Origin: Flavobacteriaceae bacterium CP2B
GTDB taxonomy: Bacteria; Bacteroidota; Bacteroidia; Flavobacteriales; Flavobacteriaceae
Assembly (NCBI GenBank): GCA_001683825.1
Contig: LXTR01000048.1
Coordinates: forward strand, 148,321-212,320
Length of the DNA: 64,000 bases
Direction of reading: 5' to 3'
Shown one piece after another: positions 1 to 9,676 of the stretch. Position 1 is the first letter of the stretch; each line of letters begins with the position of its first letter. Under the pieces are notes generated by a model. That model saw nothing but the letters and a program-made list of their open reading frames with translations. It was not told where the DNA came from and ran no database searches. The position numbers and the translations under genes were made by a program.

Positions 1-676
1 GCCAAAGGTCCCAAAACAAGTCGCTGGGCTTTTTGCTTTCGTCCGGTTCGGGCATGGCAAAGCCCTGCGGCCAAACAGGCCGGTTGGTCCATACCTGTAC
101 CTTGGAAACCTTGCCAAGCACACCGGAGTCAATCCATTGTTGTACCATCCCCAGCAAGGGGTTAGACCCCCCCTGGTTCCCCATCTGGGTCACCACTTTC
201 CGGGTCCTGGCCATCTGGGTGAGCAGTCGCGCTTCCCGTATATTGTGGGTAAGGGGTTTCTGCACATATACATGTTTGTCCCTTTGCATGGCAAAGGCTG
301 CGGCAGGGCCATGTACATGGTCCGGGGTGGAGATGGTCACCGCATCGATGTCCTTTTCTCTATCCAGCATCTCCCGGTAATCGTTATAAAGCTTTGCTTT
401 GGGGAAGGCCTTTACGGAAGCCGAAGCCGTTCCTGAGAAATCCACATCACAGAGGGCCACTACCCTTTCGCGCCCGCCAACAGAGGCATTTTGTATATCG
501 CTAATCCCCTTACCCCCTGCTCCTATGGCCGCCAGGTTCAGCCGATCGCTTGGGGCTGTATACCCCATGCCCCCGAGTACATGCCTGGGCACGATAAAGA
601 TGGATGAGGCCATGGCCCCTTTTTTCACAAACGACCTGCGGGAAATTCCGGAATTCCTCGATGATGATCTACGCAT
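1..676 (-). CDS. Gfo/Idh/MocA family oxidoreductase, Tat-exported, 3' part outside window
   Basis: The reading frame runs leftward from an ATG at 674-676 to the window edge with no stop, so the C-terminal half is missing. The N-terminus has a twin-arginine signal (SRRSFVKKGA) followed by a short hydrophobic stretch, as in exported members of the family. A Rossmann nucleotide-binding motif (AIGAGGKG) and the family's lysine motif (QKPLTHNIREA) are visible, so this is an NAD(P)-dependent sugar dehydrogenase type, probably periplasmic and using a tightly bound cofactor. It is the last visible gene of a minus-strand run with the dioxygenase, cytochrome and DUF1501 genes. The substrate cannot be told from sequence. 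Confidence 0.88.
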   Translation of the reverse strand, partial: MRRSSSRNSGISRRSFVKKGAMASSIFIVPRHVLGGMGYTAPSDRLNLAAIGAGGKGISDIQNASVGGRERVVALCDVDFSGTASASVKAFPKAKLYNDYREMLDREKDIDAVTISTPDHVHGPAAAFAMQRDKHVYVQKPLTHNIREARLLTQMARTRKVVTQMGNQGGSNPLLGMVQQWIDSGVLGKVSKVQVWTNRPVWPQGFAMPEPDESKKPSDLFWDLW

Positions 677-757
677 GGGATATTTTTTTAGCTGGAAACA
701 ATCTGGACACTAAATGTAACAATCCTTGGTTAAAGGGACGCCTAAACAACGGTTTTT

Positions 758-1684
758 TTAACCTGGCCCCTTTGCACTATGTGATGCCGGGCTAACCGGA
801 TCAAAAAGCAGTGGGAAGAAAGGGCCTTCCATTTTTTTCCCCCTGGGGACAGGGGGCACCCCGGCCAGGAGTTCCTCGTCGCTGTTGCTCACGGTCCCAT
901 CGGCAAAAACATTGAGGACAAAGGCCCTCCGGCTTTGCTCGGAAGAATTTTCATAAGAACCATGTACCATGAGCGGATGATGGAAGGTGGCATAGCCCTT
1001 CTTCAATTCAATGGGCACCGGGTTAAACTGCGCCTTCTGCTCCTTGGTCAGGTATTTGAGGAGCCCGTCCATATCGCCCGCCAGGGAAGGCGCATCCAAC
1101 AGGCCCCAGCGATGGCTTCCGGGTATGTAGTGCAGGCAGCCGTTCCGGGTGGTGGCATCATCCAGCCCCGTCCAGCAGGTAAGGTGCTGCATGGCTACGG
1201 TCCTGGTCCAATAGGAGTAATCCTGGTGCCAGGCCACAACCCCCCCGTGTTTTGCGGGCTTACAGAACAACTGGTCATGCCAGAAACGGACGGGCCGGTT
1301 ATCCAGCAATTGGTAGGCGGCCATCAGGAACGCCGGGTTCCAAAGTACATCGTGGAAAGCCGGGGAAATACGCCAATGCCCCAGGGAATGAAACAGCACT
1401 TTATTCGGATCGGCGGATTCGTTGCTATGGAATTCGTAAAACAAATGGTGCCCCGGATGTTTGGGGTCTGTAAGTTCCTCCAGGTCTTTCCGGAGTACTT
1501 CCACCTGTTTTGCATCCAACAGTTTGATGCCCGAAACATAGCCGTATTCGCGAAAATGCTCCAGTTGTTCCCTACTGAGGCGGTATTGGTCCCATTCTTC
1601 CCTGGAAGCAGGCCAGCTGAAGAAATCAGATATCAATTCGTGTTGTTGCGCCAGGTCAGCTACTTTTTTCATATTGCGTTTCAT
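758..1684 (-). CDS. phytanoyl-CoA dioxygenase (PhyH) family protein
   Basis: A 308-residue Fe(II)/2-oxoglutarate-dependent dioxygenase of the PhyH family. The metal-binding facial triad is visible: HQD in [11 protein letters not shown] in mid-protein and a distal histidine in [11 protein letters not shown], followed by an arginine (SRRAFVLN) that would hold 2-oxoglutarate. The start at 1684 ([14 protein letters not shown]) was chosen because an upstream in-frame start at 1813 would overlap the preceding gene by 38 bases and adds 43 residues that do not look like the family. No signal peptide is seen, so it is probably cytoplasmic. It lies between the cytochrome/LRR gene and a Gfo/Idh/MocA gene in the same direction. 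The likely role is hydroxylation of a small molecule; the substrate is unknown. Confidence 0.85.
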   Translation of the reverse strand: MKRNMKKVADLAQQHELISDFFSWPASREEWDQYRLSREQLEHFREYGYVSGIKLLDAKQVEVLRKDLEELTDPKHPGHHLFYEFHSNESADPNKVLFHSLGHWRISPAFHDVLWNPAFLMAAYQLLDNRPVRFWHDQLFCKPAKHGGVVAWHQDYSYWTRTVAMQHLTCWTGLDDATTRNGCLHYIPGSHRWGLLDAPSLAGDMDGLLKYLTKEQKAQFNPVPIELKKGYATFHHPLMVHGSYENSSEQSRRAFVLNVFADGTVSNSDEELLAGVPPVPRGKKMEGPFFPLLFDPVSPASHSAKGPG

Positions 1685-1775
1685 TTGCGATCGTATTGTT
1701 AAATCAACTAAAAGGGGTACACACCTTGTTGTCCTTCCTGAAAAACGCTCCAGGGAAAGCACCCCGAGGGGTAAT

Positions 1776-3209
1776 TCATAATTCCAGCTGCGAGGAATCG
1801 CCAGGCGGCACATACCCCAGCAGGTCCTTACCCATCCCCCTGTTTACAGACAGTTTGGGATTGGTCCTCCTGAGCCGCTCAAATGCGGCTTCGGTAACAC
1901 GGGTGTTGTGCATATAAAGGTATTTCAGGTTTTGCATCTTCTGCAGGATGGCAACACCGGAATCCCCGATGTTGGTTTCATAGATTTTCAATAGCGCGAG
2001 TTGCGACAGGTTTTCCAATTTTGCCATATCGCTGTCTGTCACCGGGGTCCTGTCCAATTCCAGCCATTCGAGGTTGGTACATGCGGCAACCATGTCCAGT
2101 TCCTTTTGCCCCAGCGGCAGCCCGCTAAGATCCAGTTCAACAATATTGGCTGCCACCCTTTCCAGGGCCAGGACCGGTTTCGGGTCGTATTCGGGGGGGT
2201 GGTACACATTGATGCTCAATGCATTCGTATTGCTTGCCACACGCCTGATCGTCAGGTATTCTGTAGCGAGGTTTAGGAGGGTAGTATCGGTCAGTTCCGG
2301 CAGCGTAGTCCATTTCTCCAACCTATCGGGTTCCATGAGCCCCCTTACCAGGGTGGCCAGGGGTTCGGCAATATCCAGGTGATTGAGTCGGACCGTATCC
2401 GATGCCCCCAGGGCGATCCAGCGCTCCAGCAAGGTAATCTCGTCCTTTTCCAAGGGCTTGTTTTCCTCAGGGGGCATATGCTCTTCGTCCGCCACGGGCA
2501 GCAACAGCCGACGGATCAGTTCACTCTTCCCAGGATTGCCGGGAATCAGCGCCGTTCCTGTTTCACCACCTTTTAAAAGCCCTTCCAGGCTCGTCATAAC
2601 CAGTCCGCCTTTCTGTTTGTTGGCATTGTGGCATTTAATACAGTTATCCTCCAGGATCCTGAACACCACATCCTTGTAAATCAATGGATTTTCGGGTATG
2701 CTTTCCCTTTTTCCTGTCGCTGGCAGGGCCAGGTAATCTTCGCCATGGGTCACCATTCCCCCGTAGTGGCCCGCAAATCCAATACCCACTGCAAGGAGTA
2801 GCATAATGGCCTTAGAAAGTATCCGTATTTCAATCTTTATCCGTTCCAGCCAGTACCAAAGGGCTGCCAACAGGGCCACCCCGCCCCCAAGCCATTGGTG
2901 CCATAACAGTAACTCACCTTTGGCAACGACCTCCTTCCCAAGGAAAAATCCGCTAATGGCCGTAATCAATGCCGTGAGTACCGCTACCGTTAGCAATGCA
3001 GGGGGCACTTTCTTTCCCCACATCCCCAAAAAAATGGCCATTAATAGCAGTACGATAGGAAAATGCAGTAGCAGCGGGTGCCAGTGGCCCATCCAGGCAA
3101 GTATCCACGGCAGCACGATTTGCCTTTCGAATACAAGGCAAAAAGCGAGGAAAACAGCGAGTCCGAAAACGAGGTAGGCGGCCCAGCCGCCCTTTTGGTT
3201 TTGCGCCAT
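1776..3209 (-). CDS. membrane protein with DUF2231-like region, planctomycete-type cytochrome domain and leucine-rich repeats
   Basis: A 477-residue protein with three parts. Residues 1 to about 155 hold around five membrane segments, with a histidine-rich [11 protein letters not shown] typical of the DUF2231 family. Around residues 180-280 there is a PSCyt1-type c-cytochrome domain with heme motif CIKCH (C190, C193, H194), the [13 protein letters not shown] signature and EEHMPP. The C-terminal 130 residues are leucine-rich repeats ([27 protein letters not shown]). The soluble part probably faces the periplasm. It follows the DUF1501 gene by three bases and is presumably co-transcribed with it. 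The heme domain suggests an electron-transfer or redox-partner role; the exact function is unknown. Confidence 0.85.
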   Translation of the reverse strand: MAQNQKGGWAAYLVFGLAVFLAFCLVFERQIVLPWILAWMGHWHPLLLHFPIVLLLMAIFLGMWGKKVPPALLTVAVLTALITAISGFFLGKEVVAKGELLLWHQWLGGGVALLAALWYWLERIKIEIRILSKAIMLLLAVGIGFAGHYGGMVTHGEDYLALPATGKRESIPENPLIYKDVVFRILEDNCIKCHNANKQKGGLVMTSLEGLLKGGETGTALIPGNPGKSELIRRLLLPVADEEHMPPEENKPLEKDEITLLERWIALGASDTVRLNHLDIAEPLATLVRGLMEPDRLEKWTTLPELTDTTLLNLATEYLTIRRVASNTNALSINVYHPPEYDPKPVLALERVAANIVELDLSGLPLGQKELDMVAACTNLEWLELDRTPVTDSDMAKLENLSQLALLKIYETNIGDSGVAILQKMQNLKYLYMHNTRVTEAAFERLRRTNPKLSVNRGMGKDLLGYVPPGDSSQLEL

Positions 3210-3212
3210 GGG

Positions 3213-4673
3213 TTATGCCAATAATTCTTTTATCACATTGCCGGCCACATCGGTCAACCGGAACCTCCTGCCCTGGTATTTGTAGGTCAATCGTTCATGG
3301 TCCAGGCCCATGGCGTACATCAGGGTTGCATGAAAATCATTGATATGCACCGGGTTTTCCAGGATATTATAGCCAAACTCGTCTGTAAGGCCGTAACTAA
3401 GGCCGGGTTTCACTCCCCCGCCGGCCATCCAGATACTGAAGGCCCTGGGATGGTGGTCGCGCCCGTAGTTGGCAGGGTCAAATTTACCCTGGCAATAATT
3501 GGTACGCCCAAACTCGCCCCCCCAGATCACCAGGGTGTCGTCGAGCATCCCACGCTGTTTCAGGTCGATGATCAATGCCGCCGAGGCCTGGTCGACATCC
3601 CTGGCCTGGGCCGACATTTCATTAGGCAGGTTGCCGTGTTGGTCCCAGCCCTGGTGGTACAGTTGGATAAAGCGTACCCCATTCTCGGCAAGCCTCCTTG
3701 CCTGAAGGGCATTGGCTGCATAGGTTCCGGGCACCTGGCAGTCTTCTCCATAGAGTTTAATGATAGCCTCGGGCTCCCTGGATATATCCATTACATCGGG
3801 GACAGACATCTGCATGCGGTAAGCCATTTCATATTGTGCAATACGCGATTCAATCTCATCATCACCGGTCTCTGCCAGGTGCAACTTATTCAGGGACGAT
3901 ACCTGGTCTAACAAATGCCGCTTGTCTGACCTGGATACCCCGTCGGGGTCGTTCAGGTATAAAACGGGGTTCTTCCCCGCACGGAGAAGTACCCCCTGGT
4001 GTTTGGAGTCCAGGAAGCCACTCGACCATAACTTGGAATAGAGGCCCTGGCTATTTCCCTCGCCCCTGGACGTCAAAACCACAAAAGACGGCAGGTTTTT
4101 GTTTTCGTTCCCCAGCCCATAGCTCAACCAGGAACCCATGCTCGGACGGCCTGAGACCTGGCTCCCTGTCTGGAAAAAGGTAATGGCAGGATCATGGTTG
4201 ATGGCCTCGGTATGCATGCTTTTTACAATACAGATGTCGTCCACAATCCGGGCGATATGCGGAAAATAATCGCTTACCCAGGCCCCGCTTTGGCCGTATT
4301 GCTTAAAACCAATAGCGGGGGGCATCAGCGGAAATGATTCCTGCCCGGAGGTCATCCCCGTAAGGCGCTGCCCTTTTCGGATAGAATCAGGAAGGTCTTC
4401 GCCCATCCGGGTCAACAGGGATGGCTTGTAATCAAAGGATTCCAATTGCGAAGGGGCGCCGGCCTGGAACAAATAAATGATCCGCTTGGCCCTGGGCGCA
4501 AAATGGGGGATGCCTATGGGATTTCCCCGCACAGGGTCTTTCCCCCGGTCAAACAGATCCGGGATAAGCAATGATCCAAGGGCCAGGGACCCGATTCCCA
4601 CACTTAATTGCGAAAAAAAATGCCGCCTGTTTACTTTCAGGGGATTATCAGGAGCCTGTTGTTTATTTTCCAT
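3213..4673 (-). CDS. DUF1501 domain-containing protein (Tat-exported, sulfatase-like fold)
   Basis: A 486-residue protein with a Tat signal (NRRHFFSQLSVGIGSLALG) and the DUF1501 pattern: SYGLGNENKNLPSFVVL, a QLYHQGWDQHGNLP segment, IWGGEFGRTN and a C-terminal DFHATLMYAMGLDHERLTYKY. DUF1501 proteins are related to alkaline phosphatase/sulfatase superfamily enzymes and, in planctomycetes, are almost always paired with PSCyt1/PSCyt2/PSD1 proteins such as the one immediately upstream. The gene lies 22 bases after that gene and 3 bases before the next, so co-transcription is likely. No biochemical activity is firmly established for this family. The length is normal. Confidence 0.9.
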   Translation of the reverse strand: MENKQQAPDNPLKVNRRHFFSQLSVGIGSLALGSLLIPDLFDRGKDPVRGNPIGIPHFAPRAKRIIYLFQAGAPSQLESFDYKPSLLTRMGEDLPDSIRKGQRLTGMTSGQESFPLMPPAIGFKQYGQSGAWVSDYFPHIARIVDDICIVKSMHTEAINHDPAITFFQTGSQVSGRPSMGSWLSYGLGNENKNLPSFVVLTSRGEGNSQGLYSKLWSSGFLDSKHQGVLLRAGKNPVLYLNDPDGVSRSDKRHLLDQVSSLNKLHLAETGDDEIESRIAQYEMAYRMQMSVPDVMDISREPEAIIKLYGEDCQVPGTYAANALQARRLAENGVRFIQLYHQGWDQHGNLPNEMSAQARDVDQASAALIIDLKQRGMLDDTLVIWGGEFGRTNYCQGKFDPANYGRDHHPRAFSIWMAGGGVKPGLSYGLTDEFGYNILENPVHINDFHATLMYAMGLDHERLTYKYQGRRFRLTDVAGNVIKELLA

Positions 4674-4695
4674 CGCTCAGGTACATTCAAGGTTT

Positions 4696-7044
4696 TTATT
4701 CTCTGGTTATCGTCTCATCCAGGTTATAGATGATTTGTGCCGTTAGCATCAGGGCAGCCGTTTTTGACGGGTCGGTATCCAATTGTTCATATTCCCCTAT
4801 GGCCACCAGGTTATCAGCATTTCTGAGGCCATTTTGGAAGTCCTCGAGGGCATCATGGTAATACCGATTGAGCGTGGACAATTCCTCTTTACCAGGGGAG
4901 CGGACCAGGATAGTTTCAAAAACTTCCCGTACCGGCTCCCTGGGATCGGGTCCTTTGGCAAGGATACGTTGTGCCAGAACCCTGGCGGCTTCCAGGACCT
5001 GGATATCGTTCTGCAAGGCCAGGGCCTGGAGCGGGGTATTGGTCTTTTGCCTCCGCACTTCGGAAAAATCGCGGGTCGGCGCATCAAAAATAGTCATGTT
5101 CGGGGGCGGCAGGGTCCTTTTCCAGAACGTATAAAGGGATCGCCTGTATAGCTTATCCCCTGTGTCGGGTACATAGGTAGTCAGGATCCCGCGGTTTCCA
5201 CCGGCATTGGTTTCCTCCCATAGCCCTGGGGGTTGGTAGGGCTTTACGCTAGCCCCCCCGATTTCCCTGTTGAGCAGCCCGCTGGTGGCCAGGACATAAT
5301 CCCGTATCATCTCCCCGTTCATCCGAAACCGTGGCGCCCTTCCAAGGAGGTTGTTTTCCGGATCCGCGAGTTTTAATTCAGGGGTAAGCTCAGACCGCTG
5401 CTGGTAGGTGGCAGACATCATTATTTTCTTCAACAGGTATTTCAAATCCCACCCGTTTTCCATGAAATCTACCGACAACCAATCTAACAATGCCGGGTGC
5501 GTAGGAAGGCTCCCCTGCACCCCAAAATCCTCGGAAGTACTTACGAGCCCTTTTCCGAAGAGCATCCCCCAAATACGGTTAACAATCACCCTGGAGGTAA
5601 GGGGGTTGTTGCGGTCTGTCACCCATTTGGCCAGCCCGACACGGTTTTTGGGCAAAGAATCCGGGAAAGGGAAGATGCGCTCCGGCGTACCCGGCTGGAC
5701 TTTTTCACCCGGGTCATCGTAATTGCCCCTGTTGAGTACATGGGTTTCGCGGGGCATGGAATCATTCATCACCATCACCTTAACCGGAGGGCCTTCCTCC
5801 AATTGCACAAAAGACAGCAAGCCTTTTGCTTCAGATGCCGTAATGGTAATATAAGGGGGGTCTGCAAAAAAACTTCGCTCGGCCGCCTGCACCGCATCCA
5901 TTTGCAGCCCTTTTTCATCCACATTGTTAAAGAAGGAATAGAGCTCGTAATAATTTTTTTGGGAGATGGCGTCGTATTTATGGTCGTGGCATTTGGCGCA
6001 TTCCAGGGTAATTCCCAAAATAGCCTTGCCAAACGTATTGGTGCGGTCTACCACATAGGCCGATTGGTATTCCTCCTGGATAACACCGCCTTCCTGGGTA
6101 ATCGGATGGTTCCTGTTAAAACCCGTGGCCAGGATCTGTTCCTTGCCGGCTTCCGGAAGGAGGTCGCCCGCCAATTGCCAGGTGAGGAAGCGGTCATAGC
6201 CCATATTACTGTTAAACGCGTGTATCACCCAATCCCGCCAGGGCCACATGGTGCGATAACTGTCGTCCTGGTACCCATGCGAATCCGCATAGCGGGCCAC
6301 ATCGAGCCAGGCCTGGGTCATGCGTTCCCCATAGGCAGGGGAAGAAAGAAATTCGTCGATCACCCCGGACAGGGTTTCTTCCGTAGGGTCTTTGCCTAAC
6401 TTTTGTAATTCCTTACGGCCGGGCGGCAACCCGGTAAGGTCCAGGCTTATCCGGCGTACCAGGGTAGAAACAGCTGCTTTTTCCGAAGGGTGAAGGTGGT
6501 TGTCTTCCAGCTTTTTCAAAACAAAGGCATCAATTTCATTTTGTATCCACCCGGATGTGGCGGTTACCGGCAATTCTTCCTTTTTGGGTGGGATAAAAGC
6601 CCAGTGCCTTTCAAATCTCGCCCCCTGTTTTATCCATTTTTCGATTAATTTTTTCTCATACGCATTCAATGCCCTCCTGGAATCTGGGGGTGGCATCATT
6701 TCATTCTTATCTTCTGTATATATCCGGTGGTAGACCTCACTTTTCTTAGGATTCCCCGGTACGATGGCAAAGGAACCCGGGTGGTCCTCCAATTCCCCGA
6801 AAGCCTCCTGTTCTAAATCCAGGCGCAACCCTGCTCTTCGTTTATTGGCATCGGGGCCGTGGCAGGTATAGCAGTTATCTGAAAGGATGGGTTTTATATG
6901 GAAGTTGTAATCTACCTTCTCCGGCAGTTTCCGTGCCGCATAGCTGTCTTCAGGCCCCATGAAATCACCCGCAATGTAAAAGAACAACACGGCGGTTAGG
7001 AGTGTTAGAACTGCTATAATGATCCCTGTCCACTTCATCTTCAT
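4696..7044 (-). CDS. PSD1 and planctomycete cytochrome C domain protein (PSCyt1-PSCyt2-PSD1)
   Basis: A 782-residue protein with one N-terminal membrane segment (residues about 5-25), then a PSCyt1 domain with heme motif CYTCH (C58, C61, H62) and the MMPP/ALNAYEKKLIEKWI region, a DUF1549/PSCyt2 domain (about 150-350, RRISLDLTGLPPGRKEL, WLDVARYADSHGYQDD) containing a second CxxCH (ECAKCHDHKYD), and a C-terminal DUF1553/PSD1 domain (about 450-770, VNRIWGMLFGKGLV, FGVQGSLPTHPALLDWL). It is probably membrane-anchored and periplasmic. It is the first gene of the minus-strand run and diverges from the propeller gene at 7200 across 155 bases. Such three-domain proteins are typical of the PVC group and also occur in some Bacteroidota; their substrates are not known. 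Confidence 0.92.
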   Translation of the reverse strand: MKMKWTGIIIAVLTLLTAVLFFYIAGDFMGPEDSYAARKLPEKVDYNFHIKPILSDNCYTCHGPDANKRRAGLRLDLEQEAFGELEDHPGSFAIVPGNPKKSEVYHRIYTEDKNEMMPPPDSRRALNAYEKKLIEKWIKQGARFERHWAFIPPKKEELPVTATSGWIQNEIDAFVLKKLEDNHLHPSEKAAVSTLVRRISLDLTGLPPGRKELQKLGKDPTEETLSGVIDEFLSSPAYGERMTQAWLDVARYADSHGYQDDSYRTMWPWRDWVIHAFNSNMGYDRFLTWQLAGDLLPEAGKEQILATGFNRNHPITQEGGVIQEEYQSAYVVDRTNTFGKAILGITLECAKCHDHKYDAISQKNYYELYSFFNNVDEKGLQMDAVQAAERSFFADPPYITITASEAKGLLSFVQLEEGPPVKVMVMNDSMPRETHVLNRGNYDDPGEKVQPGTPERIFPFPDSLPKNRVGLAKWVTDRNNPLTSRVIVNRIWGMLFGKGLVSTSEDFGVQGSLPTHPALLDWLSVDFMENGWDLKYLLKKIMMSATYQQRSELTPELKLADPENNLLGRAPRFRMNGEMIRDYVLATSGLLNREIGGASVKPYQPPGLWEETNAGGNRGILTTYVPDTGDKLYRRSLYTFWKRTLPPPNMTIFDAPTRDFSEVRRQKTNTPLQALALQNDIQVLEAARVLAQRILAKGPDPREPVREVFETILVRSPGKEELSTLNRYYHDALEDFQNGLRNADNLVAIGEYEQLDTDPSKTAALMLTAQIIYNLDETITRE

Positions 7045-7199
7045 GCGATTAACCCATTGCTATATCTCATTCCTGAAATTTAACCATCCCTTAAAAATAG
7101 TATATTTATGCTTCACCCGGCGGTATATCTTTCATTGGTAAAACAAGGCCTGTACCCCGCGGCAGGGTAGAACATAATCAAATGTAAATCAATCCGGTA

Positions 7200-8282
7200 A
7201 TGCATAATAAAACAAACCCCCGCCGTTCTTTCATAAAATCCACCGGCACCTTGGCCGCTGGATCATTCCTAATCGCCAAAACCAGTAGTGCCATGGAAAC
7301 TGCCAGTAATATGCAGCCCCCGCCGGGGCCCTTATCCGAAAAACAAATAGTGGGCCATGGGGAGTATACCTACCAGGTGAACAAAAGCTGGGGGATACAG
7401 GATTTAAGGAAGTACCCGGTAATGGACTGCCACGAAATGATACAGGATAAAAAGGGGAGGTTGTTCCTCTTTACCAATCATCCTAAGAACAATGTCCTGA
7501 TCTATGACCGTTCCGGGAAGGTGCTGGACACCTGGACCCTGAATTTAAAAGGCGCCCATGGCCTGACCCTCAGCGAGGAAGGAGGCGAAGAGTTCCTGTA
7601 CCTGTCTACTACGACAGATCATAAGATTTATAAAACCACCCTGGAGGGAAAAGTGGTACTGGAACTTGCGTATCCGGGGGAGACGGGAAAATACGCGTCT
7701 GAAGCGCAGTACCTGCCCACCGAAACTGCCATAGGCCCCAATGGCGACATCTATGTCGCGGATGGCTATGGGCAGGACTACATCATACAATACAGCCCCA
7801 AAGGCGAGTTGATCCGCTACTGGGGCGGCAAGGGCGATGGGGAACAACACTTTGATTGCTGCCATGGGGTTACCCTGGACACCCGTGACAAAAACAACCC
7901 CAGCCTGTTGATTACGTCCCGTTCCAAACAGGAGTTCAAACGCTTTACACTGGACGGCCGGCACATAGAGACCATTCAACTCCCGGGCTGCTGGATTTGC
8001 CGGCCTGTGATTAAAGGCGACCTTTTATATTTTGCGGTCATCGTCACCAAAACCTGGGGGGCCTATGACGGCTGCCTGGCCATTTTGGATAAGGACAACA
8101 GGGTCCTCTCCTTTCCGGGTGCAACGGCCCCTGCTTACCCGGATGGCACTTTACAGCCACCCTCCTACGATGATTATACCTTTCTTAACCCCCATGACGT
8201 TTGTATTGACCAGGACGAGAATCTCTATGTGCCCCAGTGGTCATCCGGGAGGACCTACCCGGTAATGCTGGAACGGGTATGA
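7200..8282 (+). CDS. Tat-exported beta-propeller (NHL/6-bladed) protein
   Basis: A 360-residue protein beginning with a Tat signal (NPRRSFIKSTGTLAAGSF). The rest shows repeated propeller strands such as GHGEYTYQVNKSWG, LTLSEEGGEEFLYLST, AIGPNGDIYVADGYG and DVCIDQDENLYVPQW, typical of NHL-repeat or six-bladed propellers. Propellers of this type in carbohydrate loci bind or process sugars or peptides, but no catalytic residues can be assigned here. It diverges from the PSCyt/DUF1501 run, and a weak promoter-like TATATTTA lies at 7101. It converges with the formylglycine-generating enzyme gene; the short gap between them holds a strong hairpin. Confidence 0.8.
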   Translation: MHNKTNPRRSFIKSTGTLAAGSFLIAKTSSAMETASNMQPPPGPLSEKQIVGHGEYTYQVNKSWGIQDLRKYPVMDCHEMIQDKKGRLFLFTNHPKNNVLIYDRSGKVLDTWTLNLKGAHGLTLSEEGGEEFLYLSTTTDHKIYKTTLEGKVVLELAYPGETGKYASEAQYLPTETAIGPNGDIYVADGYGQDYIIQYSPKGELIRYWGGKGDGEQHFDCCHGVTLDTRDKNNPSLLITSRSKQEFKRFTLDGRHIETIQLPGCWICRPVIKGDLLYFAVIVTKTWGAYDGCLAILDKDNRVLSFPGATAPAYPDGTLQPPSYDDYTFLNPHDVCIDQDENLYVPQWSSGRTYPVMLERV

Positions 8283-8368
8283 GCCGTAAGGCCGGCGATA
8301 TGCACAGGTCATGCGCACTTGGGACGGTGAACTACCCGATGCCGGGTTCGCCCGGTACCCACCGTGCA

Positions 8369-8390
8369 GGCGGCAGGGATGCCTGCCGCC
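8369..8390. terminator. strong GC-rich hairpin between convergent genes
   Basis: A perfect 9-bp inverted repeat, GGCGGCAGG at 8369-8377 and CCTGCCGCC at 8382-8390, with a 4-base loop. It sits between the convergent stops at 8282 and 8441, so it could stop transcripts from both sides. There is no T-run on either side, so it is not a classical intrinsic terminator. Confidence 0.4.
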
Positions 8391-8440
8391 CTTGGAGGCT
8401 TGCAAAGGGGTCGGGAACCGGTTGATGCGCCCTTGCCGGA

Positions 8441-9574
8441 TTATTCCGCATCCCTGACCGTACGGAACCCGAGGTGTTCCATGGACGAATCCAGGCTGGT
8501 CCCCATACGGGCCGAAACCCGGTAGCTGGCACAATAGGAAGCACTGCAGAGGAAAGACCCCCCTTTAATCACCCGTTCGCGTGCATAGGGATTCCCGGAG
8601 GTAAATGGAACCTCGGCACCGCCGGGGTTCACAAGGGTATCATTCCGTGCCGGGAGGTCCTTGTAATAATTGGTATTGTACCAGTCACCCGTCCACTCCC
8701 AGACATTGCCAGCGATATCATACAGCCCATTGCCATTGGCCTTGAAGGTGCCTACCGGGGCAAGAAGTTCATAGCCATCGGCCTTTTGGTTGGTTACCGG
8801 GAATTCCCCCTCCCAGGTGTTGGCATATTCCCTCAGCTTGCTAACCTCATCTCCCCAAAAATGGATCTTTTCAACGTTCCTGCCCCGGGCAGCCAGTTCC
8901 CATTCGGCTTCGGTGGGCAGTCGCCGTCCGGCCCATTCGCAGTAGGCCAGGGCATCTTCATAGGCAATGTGGACTACTGGGTAGTTTTCTTTTCCCCTGA
9001 TATTGCTGCAAGGCCCATGGGGTTGTTTCCAATTCGCGCCTATGGTCCATTGCCACCATTGGGAAAAATCATAGAGGTTGGGCACCGTTTGTTTTGCCTT
9101 TTTAAACGTCAGGGAACCTGGTTGCAAAATGGAATCGTGTGGTTTGGGCGTACCCTCCGGCAGTTGTTTCTTTAATTCCTCCCAGTCGATCTCCCGTTCC
9201 GCCACGGTAATATATCCCGTTTCCGATACAAATTTCGAAAACTGGGCGTTGGTTACCTCGGTGGTATCCATAAAAAACCCATCGACTGCCACCCAATGGG
9301 CCGGCTTTTCGTGGGCCATGGCCATAGGGTCATGGCCCACCGCCCCCTGCCGGAATACCCCGCCCGGGATCCAGACCGTGCCATCGGGCACTACCGCGCC
9401 TTCGGGCATGGTATGCAATACCGTTATTTCCTGTCCATTACCCGGGCCGGCTTCCAACCGAGTTTCAGTGCTCCCAGGGGTGTTGGCAGAAGGGGCATCC
9501 TTACAGCCCTGCGAAAACAGCAACAGCGCCACCCCTATCGCCGCCCTTTTCACCGTACATTGTCGTATTTCCAT
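8441..9574 (-). CDS. formylglycine-generating enzyme family lipoprotein (sulfatase activator)
   Basis: A 377-residue FGE/SUMF1-family protein with a lipoprotein-type signal (LLLFSQGCKDA, lipobox Cys about residue 26). FGE oxidises the cysteine of a CxPxR motif in sulfatases to formylglycine. The C-terminal signature is well kept: GNVWEWTGDWY, then KGGSFLCSASYCASYR with both active-site cysteines (C343 and C348), then LDSSMEHLGFR. Many bacterial FGE-like proteins lack these cysteines, so this one is likely to be a real sulfatase-activating enzyme rather than a general family member. It lies about 100 bases downstream of a CTPSR sulfatase on the same strand, which fits that role. The signal suggests that it acts in the periplasm. 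Confidence 0.88.
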   Translation of the reverse strand: MEIRQCTVKRAAIGVALLLFSQGCKDAPSANTPGSTETRLEAGPGNGQEITVLHTMPEGAVVPDGTVWIPGGVFRQGAVGHDPMAMAHEKPAHWVAVDGFFMDTTEVTNAQFSKFVSETGYITVAEREIDWEELKKQLPEGTPKPHDSILQPGSLTFKKAKQTVPNLYDFSQWWQWTIGANWKQPHGPCSNIRGKENYPVVHIAYEDALAYCEWAGRRLPTEAEWELAARGRNVEKIHFWGDEVSKLREYANTWEGEFPVTNQKADGYELLAPVGTFKANGNGLYDIAGNVWEWTGDWYNTNYYKDLPARNDTLVNPGGAEVPFTSGNPYARERVIKGGSFLCSASYCASYRVSARMGTSLDSSMEHLGFRTVRDAE

Positions 9575-9676
9575 TTTTTCAACCTAATAGCTTAATTCTT
9601 CAGTCCAACCCTTTGTGGGTATCCGCTTCCCTACATCGAGGGTATTACCGGATGTGTCCCGTGGTTCTTTGCCCAC

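Noticed and set aside
935..1702. 255-codon plus-strand frame
   Set aside because: It is antisense to the PhyH gene, whose protein has clear family motifs.
5497..6399. 300-codon plus-strand frame
   Set aside because: It lies antisense inside the PSCyt/PSD1 gene and has no family features.
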